This document shows positions 35,313 through 44,002 of a stretch of 64,000 nucleotides of DNA, piece by piece. The translations under genes were made by a program, and so were the position numbers. The stretch comes from UBA9620 sp965220695 (GTDB taxonomy: Bacteria; Acidobacteriota; Vicinamibacteria; Vicinamibacterales; UBA8438): contig OZ244838.1 in assembly GCA_965220695.1 (NCBI GenBank), forward strand, positions 5,742,646-5,806,645, written 5' to 3'. The notes beneath the pieces were generated by a model. It was not told the DNA's origin. It saw only the letters and a program-made list of their open reading frames with translations, and did no database searches. Within the stretch, counting starts at the first letter, position 1; every line of letters starts with the position of its first letter.

Positions 35313-35814
35313 ATAGTCAGATTGTTATCTGAAACATGACCAATGTAAACACATGTATATGTCCATGTCGTCTGGGTCTCCGCCTCATCTGGGTCTCCGC
35401 CAAACGGAGATCCGCGCGTCTCCAGACGCGCATCCACCGCGGCATGGGCAGACCGCAGACGGCCTGCCCACAGCGCCCAACGGCAGTCCTCTCATGGTTG
35501 TTGTCAACCACCGGTAGGGGAGTTCTCGATGGCCGCAGGTGGGAGACTTTTGAATGACCGTTGACATGTCGGTGGAGGAGGCGCGTCGCGCGGCAGGAAC
35601 CGCGGCTGCGCCAGTTGGAGAGCCGCTGCCCTCGTCGACGGCGCAGGCGCTGCTGACGGCGATCGCTTCGGAGGACGGAGCGTGGTCGCTGTGGAAACCC
35701 GCGGCGCGGTTTTCCAAGGAGCTCGAAGAGCTCCGCCAGCGTCCGCGCCATCAACGACTGGAAACTCAGGAACTTTGCGATTCTCCACCACTTGACGGGA
35801 CACTACCTTTGAAT
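35313..35814. other. Gap without a supported gene
   Basis: About 500 bases. A TCTGGGTCTCCGCC motif occurs twice in tandem near 35367 and 35385. Open frames exist on both strands (for example plus 35554 onward, with MSVEEARRAAGTAAAPVG), but none has a recognised family or ribosome site. This is the upstream region of the antitoxin gene. Confidence 0.5.
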
Positions 35815-36069
35815 TCAGCCCAGTGCGGGAATGGCCTTTCGGGCGCAGGCTTCGTCGATTTCAAAATAGCGAATCAGTTGGCGAACATGCCCGATTTCGA
35901 TTTCTGGGTTGTTTCGTTTGCCGTGCCGCCCGAGAGGAAGCCCGCGAAAGATCTTGCTGTCGTAGTAGACCCAGTTCCTGTGCTTCTTCGCCTCGATGCG
36001 AGCCCCACGAGCACACTGCTCCAGCATCCGGCGAACGTCCATGATCCTGATTGTAGTGAAGGACGACAC
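35815..36069 (-). CDS. HicA-like small toxin
   Basis: 84 residues (75 if started at the ATG at 36042, MDVRRMLEQCARGARIEAKK). The core KKHRNWVYY, then FRGLPLGRHGKRNNPEIEIG and HVRQLIRYFEID, recalls the compact dsRNA-binding-like HicA fold: a conserved His followed by a Pro-Leu-Gly-x-His loop and a helix. HicA toxins bind and cleave mRNA. The gene follows a HicB-like gene by two bases on the same strand. The order antitoxin-then-toxin is reversed compared with classic hicAB but occurs. The assignment is moderate. Confidence 0.55.
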   Translation of the reverse strand: MSSFTTIRIMDVRRMLEQCARGARIEAKKHRNWVYYDSKIFRGLPLGRHGKRNNPEIEIGHVRQLIRYFEIDEACARKAIPALG

Positions 36070-36071
36070 GC

Positions 36072-36578
36072 CTATGCCGCGAGGGCCGGCTCCTGGTCGA
36101 GCTCGTTGAAGGCCGTCGTGAAATCATCCTGTGCCTTCAACACGACGTCGATGGAGATGGGGGTTTCGGCCGGCAGCTTGACCATGTCGCGGGCGGCGGT
36201 TCCTCCGATGAACTGATTGGACCGGTGCGCCTCGACGGCTTCCTGCCAGGCGGCTTGCACCGGTGCATTGGCCTGGTTGAAGAACTGTTTGGTCTGGGCA
36301 GCGAAATCTTCGAAGTTCGATGCGGCTTCGGCGATGTCGTACAGGACCGCCGTGAATGACTTCCGGAACGCAGCGTGGGCTTCCAGGATGGTTGTTCCCG
36401 AGGCGGCGAGGTCACCCGGATTTATCCCGTACATCCAGACGCCGTCGTCCTCCTCGACAGCGAGTACGCGCCCGCGTGCACGTACTTCGGCCAGGACTCC
36501 GGTGCCATACACAAGATCGTGATACGTGAAGATGAACGGCAGTTCGACGCGAGACTCTCTCTGCAGGGGCATGTTCAC
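36072..36578 (-). CDS. HicB-like antitoxin
   Basis: 168 residues. The N-terminal half has the HicB-type partial RNase H-like pattern: RGRVLAVEEDDGVWMYGINP, then DLAASGTTILEAHAAFRKSF and TAVLYDIAEAASNFEDF. The C-terminal half (WQEAVEAHRSNQF to NELDQEPALAA) is helical and lacks a clear DNA-binding motif. Start is at 36578 or the ATG at 36572. It is co-transcribed with the small downstream gene, two bases away. The family match is by pattern only. Confidence 0.5.
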   Translation of the reverse strand: MNMPLQRESRVELPFIFTYHDLVYGTGVLAEVRARGRVLAVEEDDGVWMYGINPGDLAASGTTILEAHAAFRKSFTAVLYDIAEAASNFEDFAAQTKQFFNQANAPVQAAWQEAVEAHRSNQFIGGTAARDMVKLPAETPISIDVVLKAQDDFTTAFNELDQEPALAA

Positions 36579-36654
36579 TCACCGCGGCTGCATCAGACCG
36601 GGGGAAATATTCTATCCATCGACCATGGTCAAGATCAACCGCTTCAGGCCGGCG

Positions 36655-36800
36655 AGCCGCTGCTGCAGGCACGCAAAGAAGCGGTCCTCCTCGTCGGAGT
36701 CGCTACGACCCCGCGAGCCGCTGCTGCAGGCATGCGAAGAAGCGATCCTCCTCGTCGGAGTCGCTACGACCCGGCCAGCCGCTGCTGCAGGCACGCAAAG
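36655..36800 (-). repeat. 61-bp tandem duplication of the coxG-like gene's 3' end
   Basis: The stretch that encodes RFFACLQQRLAGS plus stop and 3' flank is repeated with a period of 61 bases (copies begin at about 36655, 36716 and 36777). Only the copy at 36777 belongs to the gene. The other two lie after its stop and still code for DRFFACLQQRLAG in one frame. Confidence 0.85.
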
Positions 36801-37204
36801 AAGCGATCCATCGTCATCTTCGAGACGCCGCCCAGCAGCCGCTGACCGAAGCGGGCGATGGTGCCGCCCACCTGCACCGTCCCGTCGATGGTCGCGAGCG
36901 TGCCGCCCTCGCGCGCGGTCAGCGTGATCGTCCCGCCCCCGTTGACGAACCCCGGTTTGCCGCGGCCCTCGACGACCAGCCGGTACGACCGCGGCGGATC
37001 GAGGTCGGTCATCTCCACGGTGCCCTGGTAACGCCCGCTGACCGCGGCGATGCCCATGGTCATGGCGGCGCGGTACTTGTTCTCGCCAATCGGCTCGAGC
37101 GAGTCGCAGCCGGGCAGGCAGGCGGCGACCGCCTCCGTGTCCAGCAACAGGTCCCAGACCGCCTGGGGCGGCGCGGCGAACGTATAGGTACCGGTGATGT
37201 TCAT
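36764..37204 (-). CDS. coxG: CoxG-like SRPBCC-domain protein
   Basis: 146 residues, one SRPBCC (START-like) domain of the CO dehydrogenase subunit G type: MNITGTYTFAAPPQAVWDLL, then AACLPGCDSLEPIGENKYRA, MGIAAVSGRYQGTVEMTDLD and a C-terminal RFGQRLLGGVSKMTMDRFF. CoxG-like proteins help insert or anchor molybdenum hydroxylases at the membrane. The ATG (37204) overlaps the stop of the VWA gene. The gene's own 3' end is duplicated twice in tandem behind it. The structural subunits coxLMS are not in the window, so the client enzyme lies elsewhere. Confidence 0.85.
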   Translation of the reverse strand: MNITGTYTFAAPPQAVWDLLLDTEAVAACLPGCDSLEPIGENKYRAAMTMGIAAVSGRYQGTVEMTDLDPPRSYRLVVEGRGKPGFVNGGGTITLTAREGGTLATIDGTVQVGGTIARFGQRLLGGVSKMTMDRFFACLQQRLAGS

Positions 37205-38442
37205 GGCAGTGATGAGTGGGCGCCGGTGTCTCGCGCCGGGTGACCGTCCAATCTTGGCACAGGTTGGCGCCGGGTCGGCCGGTGGGTCGGCAATCGGTTC
37301 AGATGCTCGGCCAGCGCGTCGAGGCTGGCCAGATTGTGCACCGGCAGAAAGTCGTCGATCCAGGGCAGCGCCGCCTGCATGCCGCGGGTCAGCGGGCGGT
37401 ACAGGGGCGACCCGAGCAGCGGGTTGAGCCAGATCAGCCGGTGACAGCGGCGTTGCAGTCTGGCCATCTCGTCGCCGAGGCGCGCCGGCTCGCCGCGGTC
37501 CCAGCCGTCCGAGATCAGCAGCACCACCGGGGCGTGTCCCATCACGCGCCGCGACCAGTCGATGTTGAACGCGCGCAGCGCGTCGCCGATGCGAGTCCCG
37601 CCGGCCCAGTCGGGCACGTGGCGGGGCAGGGTCGGGACGACATCGTCGACGCCGCGCTGCGCGAGCCGCCGCGTGACCCGCGTGAGCCTGGTCGAGAACA
37701 GGAACGTCTCGACCTGGTCGAAGCCGCCCGCCAGGGTGTGCACGAAGTGCAGCAGCATGCGGCTGTAGCGCTCCATCGATCCGCTCACGTCGCAGAGCAG
37801 CACGAGCGGTCTGGTCCGGGTGCGCCGCCGCCGTCGCGGCAGCGTGAGGATCTCCCCGCCGTAGCGCAGGTTGCGGCGGACGGCGCGCCGAATGTCGATG
37901 GCGCCGCCGCCGCCGGGTTGCCAGCGCCGGGTGGTCCGTTCCCCGAGCGTCCACTGCAGCGAGGCCAGCATGGCGCGCGCCTGCGAGATCTCGGTGTCGG
38001 TGAACGTGGCAAAATCCTTGCTGCGGGATACCTGTCTGGCGCTGTAGGTCAGCGCCATCACCTGCTGCAGCTCCTGGAGCGGTCCCGTGCCGCCGTCCGG
38101 CGGCGCGTCCGCGGGGCGGCTGGGTGGCGTGTCCGTGTCGGATGGGGTCTGCCGCCGCCGTTCGCTGCGGGTGCGCGCCTCCTGCGCGGCGCGGTCCGCT
38201 GGTGGCGGGCGCCAGAACAGGCGGAACGCCTGGTCGAAGACCGGCAGGTCCTGCGCCCGCCGGACCAGCAGGGTTCGCAGCGTGTAGTAGAAGTCGCTAC
38301 GGCGCCCGATGTCGACATGCGCCAGCGCATCCGAGACGTCGAGCATGCGCCCCGCGTGCGCGTCGAGACCGAGGTCGCGCAACAGCCGGCCGAAGCGCAG
38401 GAGGTTGGGGAACAGGTAACCGTTCGGCAGCGCCACGGGCAC
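37201..38442 (-). CDS. coxE: CoxE-like VWA-domain protein
   Basis: 413 residues from GTG 38442, four bases after the AAA+ gene. The C-terminal half is a von Willebrand A domain with the MIDAS motif LLCDVSGSMERYSR (DxSGS, about residue 218), then GGTRIGDALRAF and LLISDGWDRGEP. The N-terminal 180 residues are alpha-helical with an Arg/Pro-rich linker. CoxE works with the CoxD AAA+ chaperone in maturing the sulfurated Mo-Cu or related site of CO dehydrogenase-type enzymes. The operon order coxD-coxE-coxG fits that role. Confidence 0.86.
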   Translation of the reverse strand: MPVALPNGYLFPNLLRFGRLLRDLGLDAHAGRMLDVSDALAHVDIGRRSDFYYTLRTLLVRRAQDLPVFDQAFRLFWRPPPADRAAQEARTRSERRRQTPSDTDTPPSRPADAPPDGGTGPLQELQQVMALTYSARQVSRSKDFATFTDTEISQARAMLASLQWTLGERTTRRWQPGGGGAIDIRRAVRRNLRYGGEILTLPRRRRRTRTRPLVLLCDVSGSMERYSRMLLHFVHTLAGGFDQVETFLFSTRLTRVTRRLAQRGVDDVVPTLPRHVPDWAGGTRIGDALRAFNIDWSRRVMGHAPVVLLISDGWDRGEPARLGDEMARLQRRCHRLIWLNPLLGSPLYRPLTRGMQAALPWIDDFLPVHNLASLDALAEHLNRLPTHRPTRRQPVPRLDGHPARDTGAHSSLP

Positions 38443-38446
38443 CTGC

Positions 38447-39364
38447 TCAGGGAGTCCCGGCGGGGAGGAGGCTGTGCTCGAAGAGCCGCCTGGCCTGCGC
38501 TCCGCGGACCGCCTGGAGATCTTCCTGGGTCTTCAGGACCAGACCCAGCGTGTCGTCAATCGTGTCGTGGTCGAGCTCGCGGCGGTCCAGGGCCACCAGC
38601 GCGGCGATCCAGTCGAGCGTCTCCGATACGCCCGACACCTTGTAGAGCTCGGCGGTGCGCAACTTCTGTACGAAACGGGCGACCTGCTCGGCAAGCCGGG
38701 CCGGCGCCTCCGGCACCTTCTCGGTGATGATCCGCAGCTCCTTCTCCAGGTCCGGATAGTCGATCCAGCAGTAGAGGCAGCGCCGCTTCAGCGCGTCGTG
38801 CAGCTCCCGGGTCCGATTCGAGGTGATGACCACGATCGGCGGTGTGGCGGCGCGCAGGGTCCCGAGCTCGGGAATCGTCACCTGGTAGTCGGAGAGCAGT
38901 TCCAGCAGATAGCCTTCGAACTCTTCGTCGGCGCGGTCGAGCTCGTCGATGAGCAGCACGGCCGGGCGGCCGGCCGGTGCGTCGAGCGCACGCAGCAGCG
39001 GTCGCTTGATCAGGAACTCGGGACCGAACAGATCGGCCGCCAGCCGCTGGCGGTCGACGGCGCCGCCCGCCTCGCGCATGCGGATCTCGAGCAACTGGCG
39101 CGCGTAGTTCCATTCGTAGACGGCGTGGGTGACATCCAGTCCTTCGTAGCACTGCAAGCGGATCAGCTCGGCGCCGAGCCCGGAGGCCAGCACCTTGGCG
39201 ATCTCGGTCTTGCCGACGCCCGCCTCGCCCTCGAGCAGCAGCGGCCGGCGCAGCGCGATCGCCAGGTAGACGGATGTCGCGAGGCCGCGGTCCGCGACGT
39301 AGTGCTCGCGGGCCAGCAACTGGCGCAACTCGTCGATCGAAGCGGGGAAGGAGGCGTCGGACAC
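38447..39364 (-). CDS. coxD: CoxD/MoxR-like AAA+ ATPase
   Basis: 305 residues from GTG 39364. It has a Walker A GEAGVGKTE (about residue 47), Walker B LLIDELDRADEEF (about 137) and sensor 1 VVITSNRTRELHDAL, with the MoxR-type RCLYCWIDYP that follows. MoxR/CoxD ATPases remodel target metalloenzymes together with a VWA partner, which is encoded four bases downstream. The preceding gene on the same strand is a PEP mutase-like enzyme 64 bases away, so the whole block may be one transcript. Confidence 0.88.
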   Translation of the reverse strand: MSDASFPASIDELRQLLAREHYVADRGLATSVYLAIALRRPLLLEGEAGVGKTEIAKVLASGLGAELIRLQCYEGLDVTHAVYEWNYARQLLEIRMREAGGAVDRQRLAADLFGPEFLIKRPLLRALDAPAGRPAVLLIDELDRADEEFEGYLLELLSDYQVTIPELGTLRAATPPIVVITSNRTRELHDALKRRCLYCWIDYPDLEKELRIITEKVPEAPARLAEQVARFVQKLRTAELYKVSGVSETLDWIAALVALDRRELDHDTIDDTLGLVLKTQEDLQAVRGAQARRLFEHSLLPAGTP

Positions 39365-39428
39365 TGGATCGATTCTCGGATTATATCCTCGCGGCCGGCG
39401 CCGCGCCGGTCCACCACGGGCTGCTGCG

Positions 39429-40289
39429 CTAAGAGCCGGACCACCTGGCCGCCCGCGCGCGTTGCCGGTCCGCGCCGATCAGGTCGTTGAATTGGTCGAA
39501 CGTCATCAGCGTGTCGCCGGCGCCGGTGCTGGTCCCCTCCGCGCGCAGATGCCGGTAGATCGCGGTCAGCGCGTGCGCCGATGCGTACAGACCGGCGAGC
39601 GGGTACAGGATGAGGCTGAAGCCGAGCGCCGCGAGCCGGGTCTGGTCGAGCACCGGTGTGCGGCCGTGTTCGATCATGTTGGCCACCGTCGGCGCCGGTG
39701 CGCGCCGGCCGATCGCTTCCAGTTCGGCCAGCGAGCGGGGTGCTTCGACGAACGTCGCATCGGCGCCCGCGGCGCGGGCTGCCTCGACCCGGGCCAGCGC
39801 TTCGTCGAGTCCGGCCGGCGCCAGGGCGTCGGTGCGCGCCACGATGAAGAAGTCGCGGTCACCGCGGGTGTCCACCGCGGCGCCGATCTTCTGCAGGTAT
39901 TCCTCCCGTCCGATGACCCGCTTGTCCGGCATGTGCCCGCAGCGCTTCGGCCATTCCTGGTCTTCGAGGAAGCACCCGGCCGCGCCGGCGTCGATCAGCT
40001 CGTTGACCGTGCGCATCACGTTCAGGGCGCTGCCGTACCCCGTGTCGGCGTCGACGATGATCGGTATCGCGACCGCCTTGCAGATCCGCCGCGCGCGCTC
40101 GATGACCTCGGTCTGGGTCAGCAGGCCCAGGTCCGGTTCGCCGAGGAGCGTGGCCGAGACGGCGTAGCCGGACACGAACGCCATCGGGAAACCGGCCTGC
40201 TCGGCGATCTTTGCCGACAGCGGATCGTAAACGCCGGGAAACACCAGCGATCCCTGTTCGTCGATGATCTGCTGCACACGTGACGGCAT
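39429..40289 (-). CDS. Isocitrate lyase/PEP mutase-family enzyme
   Basis: 286 residues with the family signature: FPGVYDPLSAKIAEQAGFP, the metal site IIVDADTGYGSALNVMRTV, and the catalytic loop DQEWPKRCGHMPDKRV (KRCGH) near residue 115. The enzyme cleaves or forms C-C or P-C bonds of small 2-oxo or 2-hydroxy acids, such as 2-methylisocitrate or oxaloacetate. Which one cannot be told from this. It follows the phosphodiesterase gene by seven bases and precedes coxD. Confidence 0.88.
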   Translation of the reverse strand: MPSRVQQIIDEQGSLVFPGVYDPLSAKIAEQAGFPMAFVSGYAVSATLLGEPDLGLLTQTEVIERARRICKAVAIPIIVDADTGYGSALNVMRTVNELIDAGAAGCFLEDQEWPKRCGHMPDKRVIGREEYLQKIGAAVDTRGDRDFFIVARTDALAPAGLDEALARVEAARAAGADATFVEAPRSLAELEAIGRRAPAPTVANMIEHGRTPVLDQTRLAALGFSLILYPLAGLYASAHALTAIYRHLRAEGTSTGAGDTLMTFDQFNDLIGADRQRARAARWSGS

Positions 40290-40296
40290 GGTCTGT

Positions 40297-41634
40297 TCAC
40301 TCGGTCAGCACGGGCCCCAGCACCGCCAGGTCGCCGTCGATGTCCGGGTTCGGCGTCAGGTGCAGGAGCCGCGCCAGCAGCGGGTAGACGTGCACCGCCT
40401 CGATCGGATCGATCCGGATCCCGCGCGCCAGTTCTGGTCCCGATGCCAGAAAGATGCCGTGCATGTCGGAGTGACCGGGATCCCAACCATGCATTCCCCT
40501 GGGGGGCGGGTCGTCGCCCATGCCGATCATGACGCCGTTGTCGGCCACCACCACCACGTTGCCGATACGCGGGTCGTCGCGGTACCGCAACGCGGCCGGG
40601 GTCTCGCGCCGCAGATAGGCCCGCCCACCCGCGAGCGCGGCATTGATGGCGTCCCGGACCGCCCGTGCGCGATCGTCGCCGCCCTCCACGAAGAGGTTGG
40701 CGCCCGGTCCGGTGACGATGACGTTTGTGTCCTGCAGGTCGACGATCGCACCGAGGTTGACGGCAGCGTCCGCAGCGGTAGCCGCCATCCCGTGGTCCGA
40801 CACGAGCACGATGGAGATCGCCTCGCCGTGGGGCAGGGCGTCGATGCCGTCGAGCAGGCGGCCGAGGGCCGCGTCGACCTGCTGGACCGCCTCGGCGACG
40901 GCCGGCGAGGCCGGGCCGTTGCGGTGGCCCGCGCCATCGACCGCCGAGAAGTACAGGGTGACCAGGTGCGGCCGGCGGTCGGGCGAGAGTGACAGCCAGT
41001 CGAGGACTGCATCGACCCGTTCGCGATGGGACCCCCGCTCGGCGTACGGTGTCCAGAACGTCGGGGACACGCCGCCGACGGCCGCTTCCGTACCCACGAA
41101 CAACATCGCGCCAGCGACCATGCCCTGCGTCTCGGCGGTCACCCAGATCGGTTCTCCGCCGTACCAGGTGCCGTCCTGCACGGTCGCGGTGTCCCTGTAG
41201 TCGTACAGCGCGGCCCGCGCCGGGTCGTAGAACTTGTTGCCGACGAGCCCGTGGTGTTCGGGGTAGAGACCGGTGGCGATGGAGTAGTGCGCCGGGAACG
41301 TCAGCGAGGGGTAGACCGGAATCAGCGCGCCGGCGGTGACGCCGTCCGCCGCGACCCGGTCGAAGTTCGGCGTGTCGTAGCGCTCCAGGTAGTCGTGCCG
41401 GAACCCGTCGAACGACACCATCACGACGTATGGCTTCTGCAGCGTCTCCGGCGCGTTCACGCCGCCGGTCCCGTTGGGGGTGCGCGCCCGTGCCGCCTCC
41501 ACGCGCGGGGCCGCCCCGGCTTGCGCCGCCGGAGCCGGCTCGTCCGATCGTGAGCGGGAGTCCAGCGGTCCGCAGCCGGCCCACAGGACCGCGGCCAGCA
41601 GGGTGCTGCACGCCGCCAATCGGGCAAGGGTCAT
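40297..41634 (-). CDS. Type I phosphodiesterase/nucleotide pyrophosphatase-like enzyme
   Basis: 445 residues from ATG 41634; the frame is open to 41712, but that includes part of the tRNA-His gene. The N-terminus MTLARLAACSTLLAAVLWAG followed by C looks like a lipoprotein signal. The alkaline phosphatase-superfamily core shows VVMVSFDGFRHDYLERYDTP (metal D), the nucleophile Thr in PSLTFPAHYSIATGLYPEHH, VLVSDHGMAATAAD (metal D-H) and GWDPGHSDMHGIFLASGP. It should hydrolyse phosphodiesters in the periplasm; the substrate is unknown. Confidence 0.86.
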   Translation of the reverse strand: MTLARLAACSTLLAAVLWAGCGPLDSRSRSDEPAPAAQAGAAPRVEAARARTPNGTGGVNAPETLQKPYVVMVSFDGFRHDYLERYDTPNFDRVAADGVTAGALIPVYPSLTFPAHYSIATGLYPEHHGLVGNKFYDPARAALYDYRDTATVQDGTWYGGEPIWVTAETQGMVAGAMLFVGTEAAVGGVSPTFWTPYAERGSHRERVDAVLDWLSLSPDRRPHLVTLYFSAVDGAGHRNGPASPAVAEAVQQVDAALGRLLDGIDALPHGEAISIVLVSDHGMAATAADAAVNLGAIVDLQDTNVIVTGPGANLFVEGGDDRARAVRDAINAALAGGRAYLRRETPAALRYRDDPRIGNVVVVADNGVMIGMGDDPPPRGMHGWDPGHSDMHGIFLASGPELARGIRIDPIEAVHVYPLLARLLHLTPNPDIDGDLAVLGPVLTE

Positions 41635-41679
41635 CACGGGGTCAGACCGGAAGAGCGGCGGTCGAGTGCGGCAGGGTGA

Positions 41680-41755
41680 TGGGGTGAGTGACGGGGATTG
41701 AACCCGCAACATCCGGAGCCACAGTCCGGCGCTCTACCATTGAGCTACACTCACC
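41680..41755 (-). tRNA. tRNA-His (anticodon GTG)
   Basis: Minus-strand cloverleaf with the extra 5' G(-1) opposite C73 that is typical of tRNA-His. The anticodon loop is CTGTGGC (GTG) and the T-loop is TTCAATC, with CCA encoded. It lies 46 bases upstream of the phosphodiesterase start. Confidence 0.95.
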
Positions 41756-41820
41756 ACAGCGAGTCGGCAAACCTGTAGTGTAGCATTCCGCGCGCCGGAC
41801 CGGCCAAACGCCAGGGCCTC

Positions 41821-42864
41821 CTAGTCGTCGGCGTTCACGGGCCCGTCGTGCCGGTACAGCTCGTAGTGCGCGGCGAGCAGGTCCCGCCCGAAATCGCCCG
41901 CGAAGTCGCGCCAGACGCTGTGCACGTGGTTGGCGTTGCCCTGGGTGTTGTCGTACTCGATCAGGAACGTCGGCCCCTGGATGCGGTAGTAGTGCGGCTC
42001 GCCGCGGGCGGCGCCGCCCATCCACCCGAACTTGATGTTGCCCAGCCCCGCGTCGCGCACCTCGGCGAGGCGCTGACTGGAGACCGCCTCCGGCTGCGCG
42101 GTGGCGTATTCCTCGATGATCGACCAGAGGACCGACTGCTGACTCGACGTCAGATCGCCGTGCGGCACGCCGAGATCATCCAGCATGGCGACCTCGCGCT
42201 CCGAGCTGGTGAGGATGTCACGCGGCGCCTCGTCCGACAGCATCGCCGCCGCGCGCTGGGTGGCGTTCAGCGACGCGAGCAACGACCGCGCCTGGTCTTC
42301 CTCGCTGCCCAGCACCCGCAGGCCGCTCCTCGGTCCCTCGCGCACCTCGGCGGGATTGGTGCCGAAGAACTGCGGGCTGGCCGCGATGGCGGTGCCGTTG
42401 ACGATGGTCCAGTTGTGCGACAGATGGTGCCCTTCATAGCGCCAGCCCCACGTATTCCGGTCGCCCGGCTCACCGAACACCATGAAGAAGTACAGGTCCG
42501 GGTCGCGAATGTCGCGTCCCGAGAGCTCGAACAGGATCTGCTCGAGCTGGCGGATTGCCTCCGCCTTGGTGAATCCGGCCTCGCTCAGCCCGGTCCGGAC
42601 CAGGTCGAGCGCCGCCGATTTCTGCGCCGAGGTCATCGTCTTCAGCGGCACACCCTTGCGTTCGCGCGGAATGAAGTGCCAGTCGAAGCGGTCTTCGCTG
42701 TCGAACGCGAACCGCGCGGCCGCTTGCTGCTCGTCGTTCAGGGAGTCGAGAAACTTGATGGCCGCCGTGGCCATGGCCGACGCCGGTTCAGCCGTCTGTT
42801 GCGAGTACGCGAGCGTGCCCAGCAGTACGACGAGGCAGCCGATGTTCAAGATGTTGCGAGCCAT
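41821..42864 (-). CDS. Secreted DUF3500-family protein
   Basis: 347 residues from ATG 42864, with a signal peptide (MARNILNIGCLVVLLGTLAY, then SQQ). The body matches DUF3500: WHFIPRERKGVPLKTMTSAQ, LDLVRTGLSEAGFTKAEAI, VFGEPGDRNTWGWRYEGHHL, SHNWTIVNGTAIAASPQFFG and the C-terminal YYRIQGPTFLIEYDNTQGNA. Many His and Glu residues are conserved (RYEGHHLSHN), suggesting metal or ligand binding, but the function is not known to me. The frame extends upstream to 43227 through tRNA debris. It is convergent with nothing and has no operon partner. Confidence 0.85.
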   Translation of the reverse strand: MARNILNIGCLVVLLGTLAYSQQTAEPASAMATAAIKFLDSLNDEQQAAARFAFDSEDRFDWHFIPRERKGVPLKTMTSAQKSAALDLVRTGLSEAGFTKAEAIRQLEQILFELSGRDIRDPDLYFFMVFGEPGDRNTWGWRYEGHHLSHNWTIVNGTAIAASPQFFGTNPAEVREGPRSGLRVLGSEEDQARSLLASLNATQRAAAMLSDEAPRDILTSSEREVAMLDDLGVPHGDLTSSQQSVLWSIIEEYATAQPEAVSSQRLAEVRDAGLGNIKFGWMGGAARGEPHYYRIQGPTFLIEYDNTQGNANHVHSVWRDFAGDFGRDLLAAHYELYRHDGPVNADD

Positions 42865-43010
42865 GTTCCTCTCCCTGCTGTCTTCTCGCGCCGACGGCAT
42901 CTCCCGCCGGCGCGTCCTGATCATCCCGTGGGTACGAATCGCAGCGTACCAACCCCACGTGGGGGAGTCAACCAGGATGCGCGTCCGAGCTCGCCGCGGT
43001 GCACCGGCCG

Positions 43011-43073
43011 GTTGGATAGAGCATCGGCCTTCTAAGCCGAGGGTCGCAGGTTCGAATCCTGCCGGGCGCGCCA
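43011..43073 (+). pseudogene. 3' fragment of tRNA-Arg (anticodon TCT)
   Basis: Sixty-three bases, starting GTTGGATAGAGC and ending with CCA, are identical to the last 63 bases of the intact tRNA-Arg(TCT) at 53043-53119. The first 14 bases of the tRNA are replaced by unrelated sequence. It cannot fold as a tRNA. It may be an attachment site or a duplication end. Confidence 0.85.
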
Positions 43074-43164
43074 TCAACGACTGGGAGCGTGGATCGAGAG
43101 GCTGTTTCGACAGGAGCCGGTCCACGACACTCCAGAGTGTGTCGAGATTCTTGCCGCGCTTCCG

Positions 43165-43265
43165 GTCCATCCACCAGGTCGCTGATGTGATGCGCAAAGT
43201 GGCCCTCGGGCAACCACTCCCGTACATCCGGCGGCAACAGCAGCGATTGCTCCGGTGCGTGGCGG
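43165..43265 (-). pseudogene. N-terminal fragment of an IS1182-type transposase
   Basis: The minus strand reads PEQSLLLPPDVREWLPEG, then HFAHHISDLVDG, which is the start of IS1182-family transposases (the PPxLRxWLPExHLA block). Similarity ends after about 30 residues. It lies just behind the tRNA-Arg fragment. Confidence 0.7.
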
Positions 43266-43384
43266 CGGAATGTCGTCTAAATCAAGTCCCTTCGTCGGCA
43301 GGCTCGTCTACAATTGTCGCATCCCGGTTTCTGCGGCGCAGACTCCTGGCGGGTCCGCAGCCTGACCGGCTACGGAGGCACGGA

Positions 43385-44002
43385 ATGATGCCGATGCGAT
43401 GCGCGCACAGTCTGATCGCGACGGGCCTGCTCGCCGTGGGCCTTCTCCTCGCGCCCCAGGGCACGTCGGCGCAGGAGTCGACCGTCCGCGGCAGGGTGCT
43501 CTACAACCCCACGTTGCCCGACTGCTGGCAGCTCGATCCGTGCACGGCGGACATTGCGCTGACCCGCCCGGAGGACTGGAGGCCGCCACTTTCCGCAGTG
43601 AACGTCGTGGTGCAGGGCACGGACCGGGTGGTGAAGACGGACCGGGACGGCAACTACGAGATCGCAGTGCCATCGCCCGACGCGAGCCTGATGTTCCTGG
43701 CCATCGGGCACAACCGCATCGCGGTCCCTGTCGAGGGACTCTCGCGGGTCGACGTTCAGTTGACGCCGACCCCGTTGCCGGTCATCGAGCGTCTGCTCGG
43801 CCTGATCATGCCGCGAATGGTCGACGGGGAACGTCTCGACATCGACCGGCTTGCGGCCGATGCGGGAGTCAACCGCGAGACCGCCCGGGACATCCTGTGG
43901 CTCGTGATCGGCGACCGCCGCATGGCCGAGCATTACCCGGACGAGTACGTACCGGACTACCGGTTCGACGACCAGTCCCAACGGGTGGGAGGCAGGCCGT
44001 GA
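43385..44002 (+). CDS. Secreted protein with carboxypeptidase-regulatory-like domain
   Basis: 205 residues from ATG 43385, with GGAGG eleven bases upstream. A signal peptide (HSLIATGLLAVGLLLAPQGT, SAQ) is followed by a beta-sandwich domain of the carboxypeptidase regulatory type: TVRGRVLYNPTLPD, VNVVVQGTDRVVKTDRDGNY, EIAVPSPDASLMFLAIGHN. A C-terminal 70-residue tail (VIERLLGLIMPRMVDGERLD...) has no known match. Its stop overlaps the next gene's GTG (GTGA at 43999), so they are coupled. Confidence 0.75.
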   Translation: MMPMRCAHSLIATGLLAVGLLLAPQGTSAQESTVRGRVLYNPTLPDCWQLDPCTADIALTRPEDWRPPLSAVNVVVQGTDRVVKTDRDGNYEIAVPSPDASLMFLAIGHNRIAVPVEGLSRVDVQLTPTPLPVIERLLGLIMPRMVDGERLDIDRLAADAGVNRETARDILWLVIGDRRMAEHYPDEYVPDYRFDDQSQRVGGRP

